From: Microbulbifer yueqingensis
GTDB taxonomy: Bacteria; Pseudomonadota; Gammaproteobacteria; Pseudomonadales; Cellvibrionaceae
Assembly (NCBI RefSeq): GCF_900100355.1
Contig: NZ_FNFH01000001.1
Location: forward strand, 448,963-512,962
Length of the DNA: 64,000 nt
Direction of reading: 5' to 3'
This document shows positions 25,405 through 34,675 of the stretch, in pieces. The notes under the pieces are model-generated. The model made no database searches, was not told the DNA's origin, and saw only the letters and a list, made by a program, of their open reading frames with translations. The position numbers and the translations under genes are program-made. Within the stretch, counting starts at the first letter, position 1, and every line of letters starts with the position of its first letter.

Positions 25405-25433
25405 ATGCCCGCGATGCTGGCGGTTCAGCGCTT

Positions 25434-26072
25434 TTACTTTCCCTGCAGGATCCAGGCGTTCTCGGTCGCCGCACAGCGTCCCTTCAGGCCACCCGGCACC
25501 GGCTGGCTGTCAGCCAGTTCCAGTGAATAATTCCCGCCGTAATGCTGTGCCATTTCCTCGCCCGAAACGGCAAAAGGGGGACCGGGCATAAGCGCCTGGT
25601 CGTATTCAAAGGTGATCAGTAACTGCGGCGCGCCGTTACTGATTTCCACCAGGTGTGCGGTGTAACGCTCGCGCATTTCCGGCGGCAGGGCCACCAGGGC
25701 GGCGCGATCGTATATCGCATCAACCTCACCGACCAGCCGGCGGGAGACATCGAAGATATCGCCAACAAAAATATCGATACCCTCCGCACTGAAATGCTCA
25801 AGGCCGCCCGCAGGAGCGATTTCGGGCTCGACACCCAGTTCGCTGAAGAGCTCCACGGTGGCCTGCCGGTTCAGCTCGGCCCCGACAACCCGGTATCCCT
25901 GCGCCAACAGCCAGTGGATATCCAGGGTCTTGCCGCACAGCGGGACGAACACCCGTGCCCCGCGCCGCGCCGCAATCCGGGAAAAGTGCCCCACCAACAG
26001 CGGGTTGGCCTCCGGCGCGTGAAAGCCGATATCCCGGTCCTGCCATTTACGGTGCCAGAATTCAGCATCCAT
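25434..26072 (-). CDS. tpm: Thiopurine S-methyltransferase
   Basis: A 212-residue SAM-dependent methyltransferase of the bacterial TPMT family. It begins MDAEFWHRKWQDRDIGFHAPEANPLL, near-diagnostic for Tpm. The SAM fold contains VFVPLCGKTLDIHWLLAQGYRVVGAEL and GDIFDVS. FIxGD-like acid residues and AIYDRAALVALPPEMRERY match the family. It detoxifies thiopurines and selenium/tellurium compounds in characterised bacteria. ATG 26072 is preceded by GAGGA. It is convergent with the SOUL gene. Confidence 0.92.
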   Translation of the reverse strand: MDAEFWHRKWQDRDIGFHAPEANPLLVGHFSRIAARRGARVFVPLCGKTLDIHWLLAQGYRVVGAELNRQATVELFSELGVEPEIAPAGGLEHFSAEGIDIFVGDIFDVSRRLVGEVDAIYDRAALVALPPEMRERYTAHLVEISNGAPQLLITFEYDQALMPGPPFAVSGEEMAQHYGGNYSLELADSQPVPGGLKGRCAATENAWILQGK

Positions 26073-26174
26073 TTCTGTTCCTCTACTGCTCGTTACTGCG
26101 ACCAACTTACAGCCAATATACACTGCCCGCGCGCACTATTCACTTTGCCGCTTCTGCGATATGGGGACAGATAG

Positions 26175-26199
26175 AAAAAGGCCCGCCGGAAGGCGGGCC
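26175..26199 (-). terminator. Rho-independent terminator of the metalloprotease-like gene
   Basis: On the minus strand, GGCCCGCC pairs with GGCGGGCC around a 4-base loop (26180-26199), followed by TTTTT (26179-26175). It lies 23 bases after the stop at 26223. Confidence 0.85.
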
Positions 26200-26222
26200 C
26201 TGGAAAGTTACCAAAGCAGGGG

Positions 26223-27059
26223 TCAGTGCTCGTGCCCGTCCTCGTGCTCGTGATCCTTCGCCCAGGTCACATGGGTGAGGTGCCGGATACCCTGCGGGTC
26301 GATGCGGATAAAGGTCTCCTGCTGTCCGCGGCGCCCCATGGACATACCCCAGCCGGTGCTACTGGAGTTGTTGCCGATATCCGACTTGTTGCAGCCTTTG
26401 CCGGGCGGTGAGTTACAGTCGCCACCACCACCGCCGCCGCCACCGGAACCGCTTGTGGCGTAGGAATCGTAGGAATCGGTGTGACCGTAAATGGTATCCA
26501 GCTGCCCCATATCATGGTTGTTCGGATACGGATAGGGCGGATCCTGGTAGTCCATGCAGGAGAACAGTGACTGGTTATTGAAATTCTCATCCTGGTGGCC
26601 AAGGCCGACGTCGTGGCCCAGCTCCTGGCAGGTGACACTCTGCTTCCAGTCCCAGGTGTTGTAATAGGACGAGGTGAAATAAGTGTCGTTCAGCTTAGTA
26701 TAGCCAGTAATGATATGCCCCTGGGGATCGATCGAGATCCCAGCGATACCCAACCAGCCATTATTGCCGTAATCCAGGTTACAGATCCGCACCATGCCAT
26801 CCGGTGCGCTGCACTGGCGGCGGGTCTTGGAGCTGGTGTCGCCGTTCGGGTCCTCGATCATGTTGAGTTTGGAGGACTTGGACCAGTCCGCGATGGCCTG
26901 GGTGACATAGGGGTCCCAGTCGGTGGTGGTACTGTTGATCACCTGCAAATCGAAAGAGCTCGTCGTCCTCGCCCAGTGGTAGTCGGCCCACGAATGGTCC
27001 GCAGACGCACTCAGTGGCAGCCCCGAGGCGAGCAGTACAGCGAGTAATTGCTTTCTCAT
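26223..27059 (-). CDS. Secreted metalloprotease-like protein with a QExxHxxGxxH motif
   Basis: A 278-residue exported protein with a signal peptide (1-20, ending SASA). The zincin-like motif reads CQELGHDVGLGHQDE at 144-158. In a standard HExxHxxGxxH site the first His is a ligand; here it is Gln145, while Glu146, His149 and His155 remain. A downstream SCMDY (168-171) resembles a Met-turn. An eight-glycine linker (206-213) separates a short C-terminal region rich in His/Glu (KDHEHEDGHEH). I recall similar QExGH sequences in other bacterial proteins, so this may be a conserved subfamily, not a broken gene. Peptidase activity is unproven. TGGAGAAAATA precedes ATG 27059. Confidence 0.75.
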   Translation of the reverse strand: MRKQLLAVLLASGLPLSASADHSWADYHWARTTSSFDLQVINSTTTDWDPYVTQAIADWSKSSKLNMIEDPNGDTSSKTRRQCSAPDGMVRICNLDYGNNGWLGIAGISIDPQGHIITGYTKLNDTYFTSSYYNTWDWKQSVTCQELGHDVGLGHQDENFNNQSLFSCMDYQDPPYPYPNNHDMGQLDTIYGHTDSYDSYATSGSGGGGGGGGDCNSPPGKGCNKSDIGNNSSSTGWGMSMGRRGQQETFIRIDPQGIRHLTHVTWAKDHEHEDGHEH

Positions 27060-27633
27060 TATTTTCTCCAGAAATCTACACTGCTTCGGAAGTAACGCCC
27101 GGCGGCTTTACGGAGATAAGACTGGTCCGGGAAAAACCACAGGGCGCGATTTACCGGTCCAAATGCTGGCTGAGGAAGCCAAATACTGGCGGAGCCTATA
27201 GCGTTGCAACAGGGCCGGAAGGCGTCAAGGTGATTTCCGACGACAGGCGCCAGAGGCCAACCTGCCAGAGCTGTCAGCCGCTTCCGCGGCGGGAAATTTT
27301 TAGTCTTATTTGCACGTTGTCGCGCATTTTTTGCTGCTGATGGAACACAAGGCTTGCCAGAAATAAATTGATTGGTACCGCGGTTTCATCCAGATAAATT
27401 TCGCTGCCTTAGTCAAAATTTGCGAACTACCGCACCTTTTTGCCATACATCTCGGTTATCCATCTGGGCCGGACATCATCGCCACGCCGCGAGCTTCCCG
27501 CTAGACACTGGGGGTTACTGTTCCCCAGCCACACGCCATATCGTCGCTGTCTCCCTTTAACCTGCAAAAATATCCGTTTTCCATTAGCCTACTCTGCAAT
27601 AATGATCGCCAAACATGCCAGGGAGAGAACCCC
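27060..27633. other. Intergenic region between divergent metalloprotease-like and thiolase genes
   Basis: About 574 bases without a supported gene. It is more AT-rich than the flanks, especially 27290-27430. An open frame at 27014-27340 has no family character. Divergent promoters are expected; no repeat or hairpin was convincing. Confidence 0.45.
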
Positions 27634-28917
27634 ATGCTCAACGGCACCCCCCGCAGGGTCGCAATTATCGGCGCAAAACGGATCCCCTTTGCCCGCTCCC
27701 ACACCGCCTATGCGGACCTGGATAACCAGACCATGCTCACCGACACCCTGCGGGGGTTAGTTGACACCTTCTCCCTGGATGGTGAGCAACTCGGCGAGGT
27801 TGCCGGTGGCGCGGTGCAGAAGCACGCCAGGGACTGGAACCTGGTGCGGGAGTCCGTACTCGGTTGCGGCCTGGACCCGCACACGCCGGCCTACGATATC
27901 CAGCAGGCCTGCGGTACCAGCCTGGAGGCCACTATCCTGGTGGCCAACAAGATTGCGCTGGGCCAGATCGATAGCGGTATTGCCTGCGGTACCGACACTA
28001 CCTCGGATATCCCGATGGGCGCCAACGACGATATGCGCCATGCGCTGCTGGCCCTCAACAACGCCAGGACCACCGGGGACAAGCTCAAGGCCGCCGCCGG
28101 GCTGCTTAACCCCCGGCACCTTGTTCCGGATATGCCCACCGGCGCGGAACCCCGCACCGGCATGACCATGGGCCAGCACGCCCAGGTAACCGCGAAGCAG
28201 TTCGGCATCACCCGCGAGGCCCAGGACGAGCTGGCGCTCGCCAGCCACAAGAACCTGGCCCGCGCCTACGACGAGGGTTTTTTCGACGACCTGGTGATGC
28301 CATACCAGGGCCTGAAGCGGGACAACAACCTGCGTCCGGATACGACGCTGGAAAGGATGGCCAAGTTGAAGCCGGCATTTGACCGCGATCACGGCACCAT
28401 TACCGCGGCCAATTCCACCCCGTTCACTGATGGCGCATCGGCAGTACTGCTGGCCAGCGAGGAATGGGCCGAAAAGCGGGGCCTTCCCGTGCTGGCTTAT
28501 ATCACCGCCGGCCAGGCCGCAGCCGTGGACTATGTGGACGGCAAGGAGGGCCTGCTGATGGGCGGCGCCTACGCCATCCCGCGTATGCTGGCCAGGCACG
28601 GTCTCGCGCTGCAGGACTTCGACTTCTATGAAATCCACGAGGCCTTTGCCGCGGTAGTGCTCTGCACCCTTGCCGCGCTGGAGGCCGAGGGCTTCTGCCG
28701 CGACAAACTGGGCCTCTCGCACGCGCTGGGCAGCATCGACCGCAGCCGGCTCAACGTCAACGGCAGCTCCATCGCCACCGGCCACCCGTTCGCCGCCACC
28801 GGCGGGCGTATCGTCGGTACGCTGGCCAAGCTGCTCGACCAGAAGGGATCGGGCCGCGGGCTGATCTCCGTCTGTGCCGCCGGCGGCCAGGCGGTAACCG
28901 CGATCCTGGAAAAGTAA
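27634..28917 (+). CDS. Acetyl-CoA acyltransferase (thiolase, FadI/FadA2-like)
   Basis: A 427-residue thiolase. The acyl-carrying nucleophile is Cys93 in QQACGTSLEA. The active-site His384 is in ATGHPFAATGGR and the second Cys414 is in VCAAGGQAV. Length and the NPRHLVPDMPTG loop suggest the long-chain FadI / mycobacterial FadA2 branch. It condenses or cleaves 3-ketoacyl-CoA at the last step of beta-oxidation. The next gene, 65 bases on, encodes a FabG4-type reductase, which suggests a shared transcript handling 3-ketoacyl intermediates. AGGGAGAG precedes ATG 27634. Confidence 0.9.
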   Translation: MLNGTPRRVAIIGAKRIPFARSHTAYADLDNQTMLTDTLRGLVDTFSLDGEQLGEVAGGAVQKHARDWNLVRESVLGCGLDPHTPAYDIQQACGTSLEATILVANKIALGQIDSGIACGTDTTSDIPMGANDDMRHALLALNNARTTGDKLKAAAGLLNPRHLVPDMPTGAEPRTGMTMGQHAQVTAKQFGITREAQDELALASHKNLARAYDEGFFDDLVMPYQGLKRDNNLRPDTTLERMAKLKPAFDRDHGTITAANSTPFTDGASAVLLASEEWAEKRGLPVLAYITAGQAAAVDYVDGKEGLLMGGAYAIPRMLARHGLALQDFDFYEIHEAFAAVVLCTLAALEAEGFCRDKLGLSHALGSIDRSRLNVNGSSIATGHPFAATGGRIVGTLAKLLDQKGSGRGLISVCAAGGQAVTAILEK

Positions 28918-28981
28918 GCGCCCCCCATAGCAACAGAACAATAAAATAAAACAATAAGTAGAAACGAGAAGTAACAGCCCG

Positions 28982-30340
28982 ATGCCCGACCGCCTGCAAC
29001 AACTGCACAGCAACCCACTCACTGCCTGGCTGGCGCGCTCAGCCGGGCTTCCGAACCCTGTCACCCTCGCCCGCGCGGACGGACCCTACAGCGCAGAGCT
29101 TTTCGCCGGCAAGGTCGCGGTACTGGCCTCTGTCGGCGATGGCTACCTGGAGCCGGGACTGCGCCCGATCCTGGCGGCGGCGGGTGCCGATGTGCGTCAG
29201 CCGGGAGAGCTTGCCGGAGACGAGCGCTGCGATATTCTCCTTGTCGATGCCAGTGGCTGTCTCGCCCCGGGCGATTACACCGAACTGTTTGAAGCGGTTC
29301 ATCCCCTCGCGCGCCGCATCGCCAACAACGGCCGTGTGCTGGTACTGGCCCCTCCGGTGGGCAGTGCAGAGTCCCCCGCTGCGGCCGCAGCGGCCCGGGG
29401 CCTGGAGGGCTTCACCCGCTCCCTCGGCAAGGAACTTGGGGCCAGGGGGACTACGGTCAACCTTGCCTACGTGAGCCGTGCCGCCGCCGAGCGGCTGGAG
29501 ATGCTGGTGCGTTTCTTCTGCGGCCCACAGTCAGCCTATGTTTCCGGCCAGGCATTGGACGTGTCCGCCGATACCGCACCGCCCGCGGCACAGCCCACCG
29601 AGCAGGTTCTGGCCGGCAAGGTGGCGCTGGTTACCGGCGCCGCGCGGGGTATCGGGCTGGCCACGGCCCGTCGCCTCCGGCAGGAAGGAGCCACAGTAGT
29701 GGCCCTGGATGTGCCTGCGGCGGCAGATGACCTGGCGCACGTGCGCGGGGAGCTGGAGATCGAATCACTCGCACTGGATATCACGGCGGCCGATGCGCCG
29801 GCACAGCTGGGAGATTTCTTGCGGGAGAAATTCGGCGGGCTGGACATCCTGGTGCACAACGCCGGTATTACCCGCGACAAGACGCTGGGCAAGATGCAGG
29901 CGTCACAGTGGCAGCAGGTGATGGAGGTGAACCTGGAAGCAGTCCTTGGCATCGACGCGGCCCTGCTGGAGGCGGGACTGGTCCGCGATGAGGCCCGCCT
30001 GGTTTACCTGTCTTCCATGAGCGGTATCGCCGGCAATTTCGGCCAGACCAACTACGCCACCACCAAGGCGGCGCTGATCGGCTACGTGGACGCACTGGGG
30101 AGGGAACTGGCCGCGCGCGGTATCTGCGCCAATGCCGTGGCACCCGGCTTTATCGAGACGGCCATGACCGGGAAGATGCCGTTCTTTACCCGCGAGGTCG
30201 GCCGGCGGCTGAACTCGCTCAAGCAGGGCGGCGAACCGCGCGACGTGGCGGAGCTGGTCTGCTTCCTGGCCTCGCCGGGAGCCTACGGCGTCAACGGGAA
30301 CACGATCAGGGTGTGCGGGCAGGCACTGATCGGGGCCTGA
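28982..30340 (+). CDS. High-molecular-weight 3-oxoacyl-ACP/CoA reductase (FabG4-like)
   Basis: A 452-residue two-lobed short-chain dehydrogenase. Residues 1 to about 205 form a degenerate Rossmann lobe. Residues 208-452 are an active SDR: the NAD(P) loop TGAARGIG at 219-225, Asn293 (HNAGIT), Ser345, Tyr358 and Lys362 (YATTK). The same layout defines FabG4 of Mycobacterium, where it is NADH-dependent and acts on 3-ketoacyl-CoA. Its position after a thiolase matches the mycobacterial fadA2-fabG4 arrangement; the MaoC-type dehydratase that often follows is absent here. It may work in either fatty acid breakdown or synthesis. Confidence 0.88.
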   Translation: MPDRLQQLHSNPLTAWLARSAGLPNPVTLARADGPYSAELFAGKVAVLASVGDGYLEPGLRPILAAAGADVRQPGELAGDERCDILLVDASGCLAPGDYTELFEAVHPLARRIANNGRVLVLAPPVGSAESPAAAAAARGLEGFTRSLGKELGARGTTVNLAYVSRAAAERLEMLVRFFCGPQSAYVSGQALDVSADTAPPAAQPTEQVLAGKVALVTGAARGIGLATARRLRQEGATVVALDVPAAADDLAHVRGELEIESLALDITAADAPAQLGDFLREKFGGLDILVHNAGITRDKTLGKMQASQWQQVMEVNLEAVLGIDAALLEAGLVRDEARLVYLSSMSGIAGNFGQTNYATTKAALIGYVDALGRELAARGICANAVAPGFIETAMTGKMPFFTREVGRRLNSLKQGGEPRDVAELVCFLASPGAYGVNGNTIRVCGQALIGA

Positions 30341-30347
30341 GCCGGGC

Positions 30348-31190
30348 TCACGGTTCGCTGATACAGACCAGGCCCAGCATCTGGCCCGGCTCGCCGCGGT
30401 AGCTGTCGAGGAAATGGCAGTCGCCCACCTGCACGGGGATCGGCACGAAGCTGTGGCCCATGTAAACGCTGTCGATACCGCTAACCCGGAAGGGCTGTAA
30501 CTGCGCCTGCGGGGCTGTGGCCACCCACTCCACACAGCTGCCCGGCCCCGCGTGCCCAGCCCGCTCCAGCTCCCGCGCCTTGAAGGCGGCAATTTCCCGC
30601 GCGGTGCTCTCGCTGGAGAGGAAATCCCCGTAGAACCGCTCCACCAGCGTCCGGTCCCACAGCACGCCCCGGGCCACTGTCGCCAGGGGATCCTCCGCGG
30701 GAGATACGCCGGCAGTGCGGGCAGGCTCCACCGCTTCCAGCTGCCGGGTCATGGCCGCCCAGTTCCCGCCGGGCAGGTTGGCGTGGACCAGGCCGACCCG
30801 GCCGCTGCCGGTTTCGATCTCGATGGCCCAGGGCCAGTTGCGCGCGCGCTCGGCCCAGTACCGCTGGCGCTCTTCCGGCAGCCGGTAAAACCATTCGCCG
30901 CCATTCATCAGGTGCAGGGCCGCCTCCGCCGGATCCTGGCAGCCGGCTATCATCATCGCCTCGTGATTACCCACAATGGTGATGTACACCTGCTGGTCGA
31001 TCATGGCCAGCAGCGCCTCGCTGTCCGGCCCGCGATCCACCAGGTCCCCGACAAAAAAGAGCCGGTCGCGATCGGCGTCAAAGTCGACTCCCTCGAGCTG
31101 GCGTTTCAGTTGCCGGAGGTGACCGTGCAGGTCGCCAACGACAAAGTCCCGGCCCCTGCGGTTCTTCCCGAACTTGAGCAATATGGACAT
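30348..31190 (-). CDS. Metallophosphoesterase, PrpA/Ser-Thr protein phosphatase type
   Basis: A 280-residue calcineurin-like phosphatase. The dinuclear metal motifs are clear: GDLHGH at 19-24, GDLVDRGPDS at 48-57 and GNHE at 74-77, with later VGLVHANLPGG and MGHSFVP for the remaining ligands. This is the PrpA/PrpB or lambda-phosphatase pattern for protein phosphatases or diadenosine polyphosphate hydrolases. ATG 31190 starts the protein just before the first motif; frames reaching further upstream overlap unrelated sequence. It is convergent with the FabG4-like gene, with only seven bases between stops. Confidence 0.87.
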   Translation of the reverse strand: MSILLKFGKNRRGRDFVVGDLHGHLRQLKRQLEGVDFDADRDRLFFVGDLVDRGPDSEALLAMIDQQVYITIVGNHEAMMIAGCQDPAEAALHLMNGGEWFYRLPEERQRYWAERARNWPWAIEIETGSGRVGLVHANLPGGNWAAMTRQLEAVEPARTAGVSPAEDPLATVARGVLWDRTLVERFYGDFLSSESTAREIAAFKARELERAGHAGPGSCVEWVATAPQAQLQPFRVSGIDSVYMGHSFVPIPVQVGDCHFLDSYRGEPGQMLGLVCISEP

Positions 31191-31320
31191 CCGCACCCCG
31201 GTTCTGTCACCTTCTCCGGAAAGGCTAGTCGAGCGCCGGGGCAATGGCGACGTTGGGGTTCGGCTGGCCAGCGGCTGCCGGCAGGTCCGGGGAGGACCGA
31301 GGTCAGTGGGTTGGTGGTAA

Positions 31321-32202
31321 CTAGACTTCGGGAATCTCGAATACCAGCTGCTCTTCCGGATGCTGCTGGCACAGGAACATATAGTGGCCGGGCTGGTAGC
31401 TCGCGGAAAAGTAGCCACTCTCCCCGCCGCGCAGGTGCCCCACACCGCCCAGGAAAATCACCGGTGCCGGTGCCTGGACCCCCTTCATCCAGTGTGCAGC
31501 CTGTAATTCGCTGTCTCTGCCATCCAGTTTTGCCAGGTGCACGTCGTGCAGGGGATCGGGGCTGTCGGTGTAGTGAATTTCTACCAGCTGGTCACCCCGG
31601 CCCAACTCTCCCGCCAGGACAAGGCCATCACTGCTCACGGTCAACTTCGCCTGCGCGGTGGGCGCCACGGTGGCACTCCCCTCGCCCGTGACCCGGATGT
31701 GGGCGCGCATGCCCATGATAAAGTGGGACTTGCCGTCCCTGGTCTTGATGTGACAGGTGAGTTCATAAAGGCCCGGCTCAAGATAGAGGGTGGTCTCGCC
31801 CACCTGCCCGGGTGAGACAAAACCGACCCCGCCCTGCATTTCAATATCCCCCCACCAGCTGGGCTCCATTTCCTGCCAGCGCTCGGCGGCCTGCTCCGGG
31901 GTAATGCTTCCGGACTTCAACTGGTGCTGGTCACGAACATAGGCACTGTTCAGTGCGCGGATTTCCCGCAGCTCAACCGGGGCGGGAAGCTGTGCCAGTG
32001 ACATGATGTGCACCTCCCGGCCCCTATTCTGCAGGCGGAAAGTTGTCCAGCCAGCGGGGATTTCAGTGGGAACTGCAAAAGCGTAATCCACCGCCATTAC
32101 GTCAATCACCCTCGGCGCTGTTACAGGCTGGGGCTTCGCCTGCAGATCGCCTGCGCTGAGGAGAAAGACGAGTGCTGCAAGCAGAACAGATTTCCTGGTC
32201 AT
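31321..32202 (-). CDS. Exported cupredoxin-like protein
   Basis: A 293-residue exported protein with a signal peptide (about 1-22, ending LQA). Residues about 30-160 read as a cupredoxin beta-sandwich: TEIPAGWTTFRLQNRGREVHIMSL, then PGLYELTCHIKTRDGKSHFIMGM with a Cys-His-Met-like set. Residues about 180-293 may form a second copy ending PGHYMFLCQQHPEEQLVFEI, again with Cys and His near the end. It may carry copper or be a metal-free relative, and the partner is unknown. ATG 32202 is preferred over 32208 because AGGA is spaced six bases from it. Confidence 0.65.
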   Translation of the reverse strand: MTRKSVLLAALVFLLSAGDLQAKPQPVTAPRVIDVMAVDYAFAVPTEIPAGWTTFRLQNRGREVHIMSLAQLPAPVELREIRALNSAYVRDQHQLKSGSITPEQAAERWQEMEPSWWGDIEMQGGVGFVSPGQVGETTLYLEPGLYELTCHIKTRDGKSHFIMGMRAHIRVTGEGSATVAPTAQAKLTVSSDGLVLAGELGRGDQLVEIHYTDSPDPLHDVHLAKLDGRDSELQAAHWMKGVQAPAPVIFLGGVGHLRGGESGYFSASYQPGHYMFLCQQHPEEQLVFEIPEV

Positions 32203-32351
32203 GAGCATTCCTGAAACGCTTTGGGTAGCACCTACATTCGCGAGTGCGCAAGAACCCGCGGAAACTCCGGGACCTGCGAGCGAGCCCGCCGGTCCCGGGT
32301 CAACAGCAACTTACCACCCGTCTCGGCGATTGCCTGAAAAGGCGGCCAGGC

Positions 32352-34535
32352 TCACTCGGCCGCCCCCTTACGCTGGCCCTTGCCCAGCAAGTCCAGGTAG
32401 AAGGCGTACTGGAGGGCCCGGTCCTCGTAGCGGCGGTAGCGCCCGGACGCACCGCCGTGGCCGGCATCCATGTTGACGTGGAACAGCAGGCGATTGTCAT
32501 CGGTCTTGAGCTCGCGCAACTTCGCCACCCATTTCATCGGCTCGAAGTATTGCACCTGCGAGTCATGCAGGCCGGTAAGCACCAGCATGTTGGGATAGTC
32601 CTGCGCGGTGACCTGGTCGTAGGGTGAGTAGGACAGCATGTACTCATAACTGTCTTTGTTGTTGGGGTTGCCCCACTCATCGTACTCGTTGACCGTGAGC
32701 GGAATGGACTCATCCAGCATTGTGGTGACGACATCCACGAACGGAACGTCCGCGGTTACCCCGCGATAAAGCTCCGGAGCCATATTGACCACTGCGCCCA
32801 TCAGCAGGCCGCCCGCACTGCCGCCGGCGGCGAACACCTTGTCCGGGTGTGCGTATTTCTTATCAGTCAGGCCGCGGGTTACGTCAATAAAGTCGGTAAA
32901 CGTATTGATCTTGTTGAACAGCTTGCCGTCTTCATACCAGGCCCTGCCGAGCTTCTGGCTGCCGCGGATATGGGCAATGGAGAACACGAAGCCGCGGTCC
33001 AGCAGCGAGATCACATCCGGGCGAAATGCCGGGTCGATAGTGTAGCCGTAGGAGCCGTAGCCATACTGCAGCATGGGGTTACTGCCGTCACGATTGAAGC
33101 GATCCTTGCGATACACCAGCGATACCGGGATCTCCACGCCGTCGCGGGCGGAGACCGTCAGCCCCTCGCTCTGGTATAGGTCGGGCTCGAAATCCCCGCC
33201 CACTTTATCGCGTTTCATCAGCTGCAGCTCGCCGGAGGACAGGTCCGCATCGTATATCGTATCGGGCGTGGTCAGGCTGGAATAGGCAACCCGCACCGAG
33301 GCGGCCTGCGGATCGGGATTGTTATCCAGGGAGAGCTTGTAGACCGGGTCGTTGAAACCCACCTCGAAATCGTCCTTGCTCTCCAGGCCGATGATCCGCA
33401 ATGCCGTCTGGCCATCCGCGCGCTCGATCACCGCCAGGCGATCCTCGAAGGTGGTGAAATCCTCCAGCAATACGTCTTCCCGGTGGGGTATCACCTCCTC
33501 CCAGCTGGACTTGTCGGCAGCATCCGCCACCGCCACCTTCATCAGGCGGAAGTTCGCTGCCTGCCAGTTGGTCTTGATAAAGTATTCATCGCCGAGCTTC
33601 CTGGCGAAATACTCGTGCTTTTCCTCCCGCGGGTGCAGGGGCCGGAAATCCCCGTCGGGATTGTCTGCATCCAGCACAGACTGTCCCTTCACCAGGGTGG
33701 AGTAGTGGTGGATGTAAATTATCTCGCCGTCGCGGGACTTGGAAATGCCGGTGTAGAAAGACTTGTCCTTCTCCTCGTAGACCAGCTCGTCCTCACTCTG
33801 GGGCGTGCCCAGGCGGTGGCGCATCACCTGGTAGCCCAGCAGGGTCTGCGGGTCCTTGTTGATATAGAAAACAGTCCGGTTGTCATTGGCCCAGACTGCC
33901 ATCGCCTCGGCATTCTCCAGCCGGTCATCCAGCATCTTGCCGGTTTTCAGGTCCTTGAAGCGGATCGTGTAAATCCGGCGCCCCACACTGTCCTCGGCAA
34001 ACGCCAGCAGCCGGTTGTCCGGGGATACTGCGGTGTCGCCGACATGAAAGAAGGATTGCCCCTCCGCCAGCGCATTCACGTCCAGCATCACCTCTTCCGG
34101 CGCCTCCAGGTCGCCCTTGCGGCGCGCGTGCAGGGGGTACTCCTGGCCGGGCTTGTAGCGGCGGTAATACCAGTAACCCCGGTCCTTTACCGGCACGGTG
34201 GACTTGTCCTTTTCGAGCCGGCCGGTCATCTCCTCGTAGAGCACCTTCTGCAGCGCCTGGGTATGGGCCATGACGCTCTCCGCGTAGACGTTCTCCGCCT
34301 TCAGGTGCGCCAGCACTTCCGGGTCTTCTCGCGAGTCGTCGCGCATCCAGTAATAATTGTCGATGCGCTGATCCCCGTGAATGGACATCTTGTGGGGCTC
34401 TTTCCTCGCGACAGGTGGTGTCGCCTCTGTGGCCAGGGCGCTGGCCCCAGGGTTAACGCTGGTGGTCTCTGGCTCCGATTTTCCGCAACCCGCCAGGGCG
34501 ATTGAAATAGCAAGCAGGGCGACACTCGTTTTCAT
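32352..34535 (-). CDS. ptrB: Oligopeptidase B (prolyl oligopeptidase family S9A), lipoprotein form
   Basis: A 727-residue serine peptidase. Residues 1-16 are a lipoprotein signal with Cys17 (LAGCGKSE), then a linker and the S9A start KMSIHGDQRIDNYYWMRDD. A propeller domain leads to the alpha/beta-hydrolase domain with VFAAGGSAGGLLMGAV, where the first Ser is the nucleophile. VLTGLHDSQVQYFEP and DAGHGGASGRYRR hold the Asp and His. Oligopeptidase B cleaves short peptides after Arg/Lys. E. coli PtrB is cytoplasmic; the lipid anchor here implies a periplasmic or surface enzyme. It is a single-gene unit. Confidence 0.9.
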   Translation of the reverse strand: MKTSVALLAISIALAGCGKSEPETTSVNPGASALATEATPPVARKEPHKMSIHGDQRIDNYYWMRDDSREDPEVLAHLKAENVYAESVMAHTQALQKVLYEEMTGRLEKDKSTVPVKDRGYWYYRRYKPGQEYPLHARRKGDLEAPEEVMLDVNALAEGQSFFHVGDTAVSPDNRLLAFAEDSVGRRIYTIRFKDLKTGKMLDDRLENAEAMAVWANDNRTVFYINKDPQTLLGYQVMRHRLGTPQSEDELVYEEKDKSFYTGISKSRDGEIIYIHHYSTLVKGQSVLDADNPDGDFRPLHPREEKHEYFARKLGDEYFIKTNWQAANFRLMKVAVADAADKSSWEEVIPHREDVLLEDFTTFEDRLAVIERADGQTALRIIGLESKDDFEVGFNDPVYKLSLDNNPDPQAASVRVAYSSLTTPDTIYDADLSSGELQLMKRDKVGGDFEPDLYQSEGLTVSARDGVEIPVSLVYRKDRFNRDGSNPMLQYGYGSYGYTIDPAFRPDVISLLDRGFVFSIAHIRGSQKLGRAWYEDGKLFNKINTFTDFIDVTRGLTDKKYAHPDKVFAAGGSAGGLLMGAVVNMAPELYRGVTADVPFVDVVTTMLDESIPLTVNEYDEWGNPNNKDSYEYMLSYSPYDQVTAQDYPNMLVLTGLHDSQVQYFEPMKWVAKLRELKTDDNRLLFHVNMDAGHGGASGRYRRYEDRALQYAFYLDLLGKGQRKGAAE

Positions 34536-34675
34536 AGGTTCTCCATGTGCGGTATTTGTCGTTATTCGATCCCTTGCGCCATCCTATAACAAATTTTTTT
34601 GCAATAAACGGACGATAACCTTACGGGGCCTTACAGGGCGCGTAAAACATTCAACGGGCAGGAGCGCTCGCCCCG

